Shown here in pieces: positions 56,957 through 64,000 of a stretch of 64,000 nt of DNA. The notes below the pieces were generated by a model that was not told the origin of the DNA, searched no databases, and saw only the letters and a list, made by a program, of their open reading frames with translations. The translations under genes were made by a program, and so were the position numbers. The stretch comes from Stereocaulon alpinum (Eukaryota; Ascomycota; Lecanoromycetes; Lecanorales; Stereocaulaceae). The stretch lies in NCBI GenBank assembly GCA_018257865.1, contig JAEUBA010000043.1, positions 186,001 to 250,000 on the forward strand, given 5' to 3'. Position 1 is the stretch's first letter. Every line of letters starts with the position of its first letter.

Positions 56957-58990
56957 AACGGGTAACCTAGGCGGTAAATGTGGGAGGAAGTAGTAAGATT
57001 GAAGCAGAAGGCTCTGGGGTATCTAAGAAATTTGATGGTGACTATCGTGTGTTGGCTGTCGTGCTTGGAGCTGCTCGGAGCTGGTCAATGATCGGCGTGA
57101 CGATGTTCGGTTAATATTCGGGTATATTCTGTCCCTCGCTTGATCTTGCCTAAGGACTTTCAACGCCGACGAGCATACATCAAGTACACGTATCCTATGC
57201 CGTACATGACGGCGGCGACAAACAGAATTGGAGGGACTCAACGGACACTGTTGAGAAAACAGGGTCTGTTTGAATCAATAATCAATGTAAGTACATCGTT
57301 TCCTGTCAGCACTGACCTGGCGCGAGCGGAATGATATATTCAAGGGAGTGGGCCATTCACTGCTTGCCAGCCTTTGTAGAAAAACTCTGCAAAGATGGTA
57401 TCTCTTTCGTAGCTTTCGACGGGGGGTGAGCTTTGCGGCTTAATGATTCGATCTGAGATGTTGCAACAGAATCTCGCTCCTTGCACGCGAATTGTCCCCT
57501 CGTCTTTATGCTGCTTGGTCCCTAAAATCATTTTGTCTTAGACTCTGAGAATCGGTCGTTACTTACCATTTACACATTGTTTGAGTATATCAAAAGACTT
57601 ATTCGAAAGTCTCTCTCCATTGAGAATCTTGATAAGGTAATCTTGAGTGTACTTGATGGTGCACAAGGCACATGAAGATGATCCAAACAGAGCACGACTT
57701 GACGATGATCGCTGAATGGTGTGCAGAGGATACATATTAGCAAGAGCTAGCCCGAAAAGAGGAAGCAGGTAACGCTTACTCGCTCATGGGAGCCTACAAA
57801 CCGGAACCGCAAAGTAGGATGAAGGTATTATGCGAGGAGTATTAGCCAGAGCCATTCAAAGAACTGGGACAGCGGGTGAGACTTAACTATTTTCAGGAGC
57901 CTACATGCCTGAGCGTTAGAGAAAAGTAACATGCGTACGAAAGGGTATTAGCCAGAGCCACTCAAAGAAGCAGAAAAGGGGACATGGCTTACCGGCTCAA
58001 GGGAGCCTGCAGGCATGGGCTGCCAGTACTTTTAGCAGAGCTATCAACTGTTAGAAAACTACCAGCTGTTAGCAAAGCTATCAGCACTGTCAGCAGACCT
58101 ATTAATCGTCAGCAGTAACTTTCCTACACCAGTCGCGATCATCTATATAAACTAAGCTGGTCTAATAAATAGTGGTGGGTTGTCCCCTTTTTTGGTGATT
58201 GTTTTGACCATCAGTCAGTAATGTTAGCTTGCTTGAGACAGGGGGCCACCCTGAAGCTCGCCTAACACACAAACAGTGGGTATTTTTGAGTTTTTTTGGT
58301 GTCTTGCGACTTTTGGTTTTGTGAAAAAAAAGCAAAGCAAAAGGGTAACGTAGCCCAGAAAATATATGTGACTCGGATTAGTGAGAAGCCGGTGAAGTCG
58401 AATTCTCTTGCTGGTACTACCAGAATGCTGCTCGAGACAGAGGTGCCAACCCTGGAGCTGCACTGTAGCCTTAGACAAGAGGTGAGAGTGATGATGTGCT
58501 GAGAATGGCGATGACATGGTCGGCCATGTGACTGTGGTCGATGTACAACTGACCTGCGGAAGAGACGACACGGTCGGCAGGATGACTGAATCCGACATGG
58601 AATTGTGAGTCGTATAGTAAGGGAGAGTGCAAGGTCGAGAATGTAGTGGGGTAAGGTGATCGAGCTGCATCCGACCAAGATGTGCAAGAGCATATGATGG
58701 TATGGCTGGTATCTGCACAGTCTTTGGAGTACTGAAGGGATTTATTAGCACGATCAAAAGCTTGATTGATAGGATGCCTTACAGGAAGTGGATGAGCTGA
58801 CTAGCCATCAGAATTGGCGCCGCCTTGAATCAGTCTTCTGGGTAGGAACGGAGTCCAATGCCAGACCACTTAACCCGTTAGTATATGACGGGAAAGGAAA
58901 GGGGGAATGTGCAGCTGGGCAGCGGTAGTCTGACACCCCGCCACTGAAACAAGGAGGTGATGGATATGAACAAATCTAGGCGACGCGTCC
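56957..58990. other. 2-kb gene-poor stretch with a 106-bp tandem array
   Basis: Includes the array at 57733-58050, a trailing region of ~20-bp degenerate repeats to about 58120, and a Thr/Ser/His-rich minus frame at 58224-58757 that I do not accept as a gene. No supported gene. Confidence 0.5.
57733..58050. repeat. Diverged 106-bp tandem repeat, three copies
   Basis: The motif ATTAGC[A/C]AGAGC recurs at about 57733, 57839 and 57945. A second motif, GGGAGCCT or AGGAGCCT preceded by CTTA, recurs with the same ~106-bp spacing (CTTA at 57775, 57882 and 57988). Copies are well diverged between these anchors. Confidence 0.7.
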
Positions 58991-60250
58991 TCAATCCTCG
59001 TCGTCGTCGAAGCCTTCCGCCATCAGCTCCTCCCAGGTTGTTTGGAAGTCGCTTTTGACTGGTGGTGGCGGCGGTGGTGAGGGTAAGGCTTCGAGGGACA
59101 GTGTGCTGAGGTCGTGTGCGAGGATCTCGGCGTCGTCATCGGCTTCAGTAGCAGGGTCGACGACATGGTCAAAGTGGCCCCAGGCGTCCTCGTACCAGCG
59201 CTCGAAGGTAGTTACGACTTCGGAGCTGCCGAAGCGAACTTTGCGTGGGCGGAGAGGATTAACGTCTTCCTCGGCGGGAGTGGTGCCCCAGTCCTCAGGT
59301 CGAAACCAGTACTGATGATTGTCAAGTGGCTTCCCATGGCAGGCACAGGTAGCGCCATCCCATGGTCTTCCGTAGTCACTGCGATAGATATTACCCTCTC
59401 GGTCGAGGGTACAGGGTCGACCTGGGCAGTAGGGAAGGGTGCCTCGGCGCCGCGGTGGAATGACAACGACTGAAGAATATCGGCGAGGTGTAAAGGTAAG
59501 ACGAGGTCCCAAGCTGGTAGGAGCAGACGGAATGCGGGACGGTGCATAGAAGTTGCTATTGGAGATCGGTACGCGGTGAGTAATGTGGCCCTGGAAGTAC
59601 TCTAGACCATTACGTTGGCGGTAGTTGAGCTTCATGTTGATGGTGAGCCAACCATAACGTCGAGGGTTAGACGTGATGGCTGATGTGGCGACTTGAGAGG
59701 ACATCGAGCGGCTTGACTGAGTCGATGTCGTCGGTGTCGTGGTAGGAGCTGCGAAGGGAGCCGGCATCGAAGGAATTGACTGGGACGATGCTGGTTCGAC
59801 GGCAGCAGGAGATGACACCTGAGCCGGCATCGAGGGGTTTGACATGGTCGATGCTGGCATGGTGGTGGCTGTGACTGGCGAAGTAGCTGGCCGAGTAGCC
59901 TTGACAGGTTGTTGCTTGGGTCTCTTGTTGACGGGTGCAAGCTTGGCAAGAATGCGCTCGTGGCGTTGCTGAATCTTGACAGCGGCAGCAGCGCGGATGG
60001 CGGACGAGACATTACCCAGAAGAGACTTTGGCAACGAGGTGTGCTGTGGCAAGACTTGGCGGGTCTTGGGAGCACTCTTGACAGGAAGCCTGGACGCAGT
60101 GTTTGTTGACCTGACTGCGGTAGCGACCTTGTTGGCAGTTGAAACAATACGATTCTGCTGGCGAGGCAGAGAAGTATCCTTGCGCAAAGTTACAGCATGA
60201 CATAACATGGCTGTAAAAGCACGAGAGACAGTGAAAGAGATCGAATGCAT
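58991..60250 (-). CDS. Orphan 419-residue protein with disordered Ser/Thr/Pro middle
   Basis: Intronless frame of 419 residues; I recognise no family. Order: an N-terminal Arg/Lys-rich region with no acids for the first ~20 residues (MHSISFTVSRAFTAMLCHAV, possibly a mitochondrial presequence); a basic Ala-rich helix (SSAIRAAAAVKIQQRHERILAKL) around residues 83-105; a Met/Pro/Ser/Thr-rich linker to about 200; then a compact part with RYGWLTINMKLNYRQRNGLEYF, CPGRPCTLDREGN and CACHGKPLDNHQYWF; and an acidic C-terminus. PRKVRFGSSEVVTTF resembles a PP1-docking RVxF motif. A TATATAAGG element lies about 100 bp upstream. Coding is likely from length and ordered composition; function unknown. Confidence 0.6.
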   Translation of the reverse strand: MHSISFTVSRAFTAMLCHAVTLRKDTSLPRQQNRIVSTANKVATAVRSTNTASRLPVKSAPKTRQVLPQHTSLPKSLLGNVSSAIRAAAAVKIQQRHERILAKLAPVNKRPKQQPVKATRPATSPVTATTMPASTMSNPSMPAQVSSPAAVEPASSQSIPSMPAPFAAPTTTPTTSTQSSRSMSSQVATSAITSNPRRYGWLTINMKLNYRQRNGLEYFQGHITHRVPISNSNFYAPSRIPSAPTSLGPRLTFTPRRYSSVVVIPPRRRGTLPYCPGRPCTLDREGNIYRSDYGRPWDGATCACHGKPLDNHQYWFRPEDWGTTPAEEDVNPLRPRKVRFGSSEVVTTFERWYEDAWGHFDHVVDPATEADDDAEILAHDLSTLSLEALPSPPPPPPVKSDFQTTWEELMAEGFDDDED

Positions 60251-62389
60251 TGTGTGATGATGAAATGTGTATGTGTGTGAGAGAGATCAATGATTTCGAT
60301 AGGGAAGGAAAAGAAAAGAGAAGAGAAATTTCTGGGGCAGGAAAGACCTTATATATCCAGAGGAAGGGCCGTTCACGTAAGCGGTTAGCGCAAGAGCACA
60401 AATGTTGGGAAAGAACCCCAACTTTTTCGTCTCTCATGAGGTAGAGAAGCACCAGCTAATCGAATCTCGCGTCGGATCCTCGCAAAAGTCTTGAAAAAGT
60501 ATATGTCAATTGTATGCACAGCAATTCTTAGTATATCCGCGCTCGCTCACGCTCTTACTGTGCTTCAATTGATATTCAGGCGAAAGACCCTGACAATTGA
60601 AGTCTGCTACGCTAGCTGCTAAGGGGAAGGTACGGTTCTCCGGGGCTCGCAAGCGCGAGATACGTAATCTTTGAAGGCCCCCGGGAGGAGCATGGTCGCC
60701 ACGTATCCCTGTGGGCAAAGTTGGGCTGGACTTCAACGTGTAGATGTAGCTGCATGCTACGTAAAGAGGCATCATGGTTACAACTTCCATTTCATAGGAA
60801 AGCATACCTTACCGAAGGCTGCGCGTATTATTGATACAGCAGGACATAGCAGAGTGTGCGTAGATACTCGCTCTAGTATGGGCCATCGACCTAGTCAGCA
60901 ATAAGGCTTACTTCGTATTTTAAATGAAAGGTAACAGGAAGAATAAAGATTGAAGGTGAACATGTCGTTGGAACAGCCTCACAGTCGTTGCAACGGCCTC
61001 AAACCGTTGGCACGTTCTGTGCAAGCATCTCGACTCAAACTAGAAACAGAAGGCTTGGCAGCGGCCATCCAGCACCTCTCACCACCGCTGCAGAAGCACT
61101 TGAATATGACTCTGAAATTGAAGGACTTGCTATTCATGGGCAAATCGAACTACTCATGCACATCGGGCTGCTATCACAATAGAAGAGTACGAACGCCTAG
61201 AGTCTACATTGACGGACTGAGACTTTCCGTATGTATGCCTAGAGGTTGCACTACAGCTACTGCTTATGCGGCCTTAATGCAGAGGTAAGACTTGCCTCGT
61301 CTTTACGACGTAAAGAGAGGGTCCGGACCAAGAAGAAGGACAAGTTTTCCATAGATGCCGCAGACGAACTTACTGCTGTATATCTATGAGATAAGATGAT
61401 CATGATGACTACTAACCATTGGACGAATGTCCTGATACCAAGCTGGTCGAAAGTTTGACTCCAATACTGCATCCGCTACTGGACTGTAACTTGTCGTGCG
61501 TGTTGCTGCCCGGGTAAGGAACTCGAGACATGGAGTTTGAATTCAATATCTCTGGATCCGGAGGCCCCGCACAACTGGACGCTTTTGAAGGACTGAGGAG
61601 CAGTGACCGTACGGTTCATAAGAAACAGTCAACAAGAGAGGGTTTTCGTGATGTTACAGGGAAGCATTTGAGCTACAGAATTGTCTCGAAGGCGACGCGC
61701 TGGCCGCGGCATGTGGAAGAACACTCTGTGAGAGTATATATGGAGCAAAGGGCAGTCAAAGGAGGAAGCCTTCCGACTTCTTGATGGGGTGTCGTTCACG
61801 GATCAAGCCAGAGTCTATATCGACTCGGCTCGCTTGGGTCCAGCCGCCTGCTAGTGCCACGCTAGAGGCGTCAAGTCTTGGCGGGTGGATGATGGGCACA
61901 ATGGCGAGGTAATTGGAGGCAAAAGCAACTTTTGTACTACGAAGCATGGCAAGATCCTGGTTGAACTTATTGTAATTGGCTACTGAACAGCTTTTATGAT
62001 GACCTGTGTACCACGGGTTGCTCGCCGCCTCACCAAATACACTGATACAGACGCTCGAGAGCGACAGCAGCAGATAGGATGGCAGGGCTCCAAGCGAATG
62101 CGATTCGACTATAACACGTATGCTGAAAATGGCTACCGGACCTTCTGATGAAACGCTTCTTTCTCATATGAGCCTGATGCCAGGCTTAATATAGGACCCT
62201 TGACTTCATATTGCCAAGTCCTTAGCGGGTCGAGGTTGTGACGATCTCCCGTCGACCCGCAGAGCCTCAAGATGGCCCTGAACAGGAGCAATGGCGACTC
62301 TCTGTTGCTCTTTCTTTGCCCAATCTCGTCTAGCAATACAGACAAAATAAATTGTAAAGCAAATATCTTGTTCTGTAGCTGCAGGAGCA
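60251..62389. other. 2.1-kb gene-poor stretch, possible gene relic
   Basis: Around 60950-61470 several plus-strand frames give short protein-like runs (DFPYVCLEVALQLLL, KKKDKFSIDAADELTAVYL) interrupted by stops. This could be a decayed gene. The rest has no supported feature apart from the BRE2 promoter at its right end. Confidence 0.4.
60347..60358 (-). promoter_or_regulatory. TATA-box candidate for the 419-residue orphan gene
   Basis: On the minus strand it reads GGATATATAAGG, about 100 bp upstream of the ATG at 60250, followed by a purine-poor leader. Confidence 0.4.
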
Positions 62390-64000
62390 ATGACCGACAA
62401 TCAGCAACCCTTAAGCGCAAATCCCTTAGCGATCACCCAGACTCGTGTCGAGGAAGCAAATACACCCGTTGTATCTTCACCTCTAAACCCTGATGCCGCT
62501 GCTTCACGAGTTCGCACACGAGAGCAGAGAGAGAAGAAGGCGGTAAGTCAATTTACCGAGACTCATTCATCGCATTTGGACTAACACCCAAGTTCAATAG
62601 TCATTCAAGAAGAGAGAAGAGGGTGAAGATCAAGGACCGAACAAGAAGTTGAAGAAGTCATCCAAGGAGCCTACACATATCTCACCTATACGCTACAAGT
62701 TACCGCTACCCAAAGCGGTCGATTTCTCAACTCCTGTCGCTCCTACCTTTACTATTATACATGACAGACCAGGGTACCCTGCCTATGAATCTTCTGAACA
62801 GTAGGTCCAGCTACCCCAAGCCCGTTCCTTGACTGATTGGGCCAGCGTCTACTCTAAGAAAGGTTTTCGTTACACAAGAGCCATCGTCGATCCTCTGTTC
62901 CCTGCTATCCAGTACCACAGGCAGTCAGAGACAATTTTCCACCCTGCATTTAACCCGGAAGACACTGCTCCTCTGATACTATTTGGTGGTCCAGAATGTA
63001 CAACGATCACCACGGATAAAGGCTTCCGAACGGCGCGGGCAAATGTATTTGCAAGGGAAGGTAGGTTTTATTGGGAATGTAAAATCCTTTCAGGCATCAA
63101 ACCTGATCCAATGGATGAGCGGAATGGTGGACATATAAGGTGCGGCTTTGTGCGGCGCGAAGCTACATTAGACGGTCCAGTGGGGTTCGATGCATACTCA
63201 TACGGCATTCGTGACATGGATGGCCAGAAGATTCACATGTCTAGGCCCAAAGACTTCTACGGCACAAGCTTCGTGGAGGGAGAGTGAGCCACCAAATTGC
63301 ATCACATTGGTAACAAGGGGCTGACGCATACAGCGTCATTGGTCTCGAGATCACTCTACCCTCAGAATCTTTGCACAGAAAAGTAGTCGAAGGGGTTTAC
63401 AACAAGGCAGTAGATGTAATGGACGATTTGGACCCTAGCGCTGCGAAAGAACCTGCAGATATCATAAGAGACAGGGTACCTATTCGGTTCAAGACGGTAT
63501 GCATTCGTCCAGCTACTCTCTCTCCTTTCTTCACGCTGCGAGACCTGCGCAGGCCTCAGCACATTGTACCTGGCCCTCACATCACTGTTCTTTCCTCAAT
63601 TCGTCAAGTGTGATCCTGATTCTCGTACCTTATAGCATATATATCATGAGGCTTTTGAATACACGCCCGTGAAGCCACTCGAAGACTTGATGAATCCTGC
63701 ACCTGCTGTCAACACAACCAACTCAACAGCAAATGACAAGCCTCACCCAAACCATCCGGAACCAGCCCTCAGAACATTGCCAATGTCCAGCATCAAAGTC
63801 TACCTAAACGGGAAATGTATTGGTACCCCCTTCACAGACCTCCTCGCTTTCCTCCCACCGGCTTCGAAGCCGTTGAGCCAACCCGGATCCCGGCAGGGGC
63901 TGGATGACGGGACGCTGGGATATTATCCCGCGATCTCGGTGTATCGAGGCGGCTACGCAGAAGCCAATTTTGGCGAGCCCTTTTGGTTTCCGCCGGAGTC
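62390..64000 (+). CDS. BRE2: COMPASS complex subunit BRE2/Ash2, SPRY domain, 3' end beyond window
   Basis: Ash2/Bre2 supports Set1-dependent H3K4 methylation. Exons 62390..62542, 62601..62800, 62846..63283, 63334..63496 and 63636..>64000. The N-terminus has a basic, probably nuclear stretch (KREEGEDQGPNKKLKK), then IIHDRPGYPAYES. The SPRY domain follows: LILFGGPECTTITTDKGFRTARANVFAREGRFYWE, HIRCGFVRREATLDGPVGFDAYSYG, GDVIGLEITLP, and after the last intron HIYHEAFEYTPVKPLEDL and LGYYPAISVYRGGYAEANFG. The third exon start is uncertain: an in-frame TAG at 62802 forces an intron there, and the only good fit is 45 nt (GTAGGT...CAG), unusually short. The last visible intron is 139 nt. Confidence 0.88.

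Noticed and set aside
58224..58757. 177-codon minus-strand frame
   Set aside because: Composition is Thr/Ser/His-rich without domain or order, it overlaps homopolymer tracts, and there is no promoter or splice context. Likely a chance frame.

Overview
The window is nuclear DNA from a filamentous ascomycete (Pezizomycotina). Genes sit on both strands and are broken by short introns of 45-140 nt, with GTA[A/T]GT-like donors, CTNA-type branch points and CAG/TAG acceptors. The orthologues are typical fungal ones: a HacA-type bZIP factor, acid trehalase, a Pth11-like membrane protein, nitroalkane oxidase, and COMPASS and SMC5/6 subunits. Gene style suggests Dothideomycetes, but this is only a guess. 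I saw no rRNA, convincing tRNA, CRISPR array or intact transposon.

Layout. 0-8.3 kb: a lipid kinase cut by the left edge (-), a small single-pass membrane protein (+), an XPG/Asteroid-type nuclease-fold protein (+) and the mitochondrial glycine decarboxylase P-protein (-). 9-16.3 kb: a group II PLP decarboxylase (-), a Pth11-like rhodopsin-fold membrane protein (-) and a nitroalkane-oxidase-type flavoprotein (-). 17.8-26 kb: a small DUF427 protein (+), the SMC5/6 RING subunit NSE1 (+), a secreted/vacuolar acid trehalase (+) and an EMC10-like ER membrane protein (+). 26.8-37.7 kb: the VIP1/PPIP5K inositol pyrophosphate kinase (-), divergent from the SSU-processome protein UTP21 (+), then bystin/ENP1 (+). 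39.9-44.9 kb: the unfolded-protein-response factor HacA with a visible unconventional-splice region (+), a Rossmann-fold protein (+) and a membrane-anchored methyltransferase-like protein with a Q/E/K-rich repeat tail (+).

45-53.5 kb is gene-poor. It holds a G-rich minisatellite, a ~99-bp element with terminal inverted repeats, a VPAP-coding minisatellite, and three paralogous small membrane-protein genes in tandem on the minus strand that share a phase-1 intron position. I found no known family for these three, and they are the best novelty candidate here. 53.5-64 kb: MZM1 (-) divergent from ZUO1 (+), CHMP1/DID2 (-) with two 18-nt exons, a 106-bp tandem array, an orphan 419-aa protein (-), and BRE2/Ash2 (+) cut by the right edge.

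The genes do not form one pathway. Ribosome biogenesis and nascent-chain biology recur (UTP21, ENP1, ZUO1), as do ER and secretory functions (HacA, EMC10, acid trehalase, CHMP1). The close divergent pairs VIP1/UTP21 and MZM1/ZUO1 probably share promoter DNA. Splice sites were placed by reading the sequence, guided by protein-family conservation, and are predictions.
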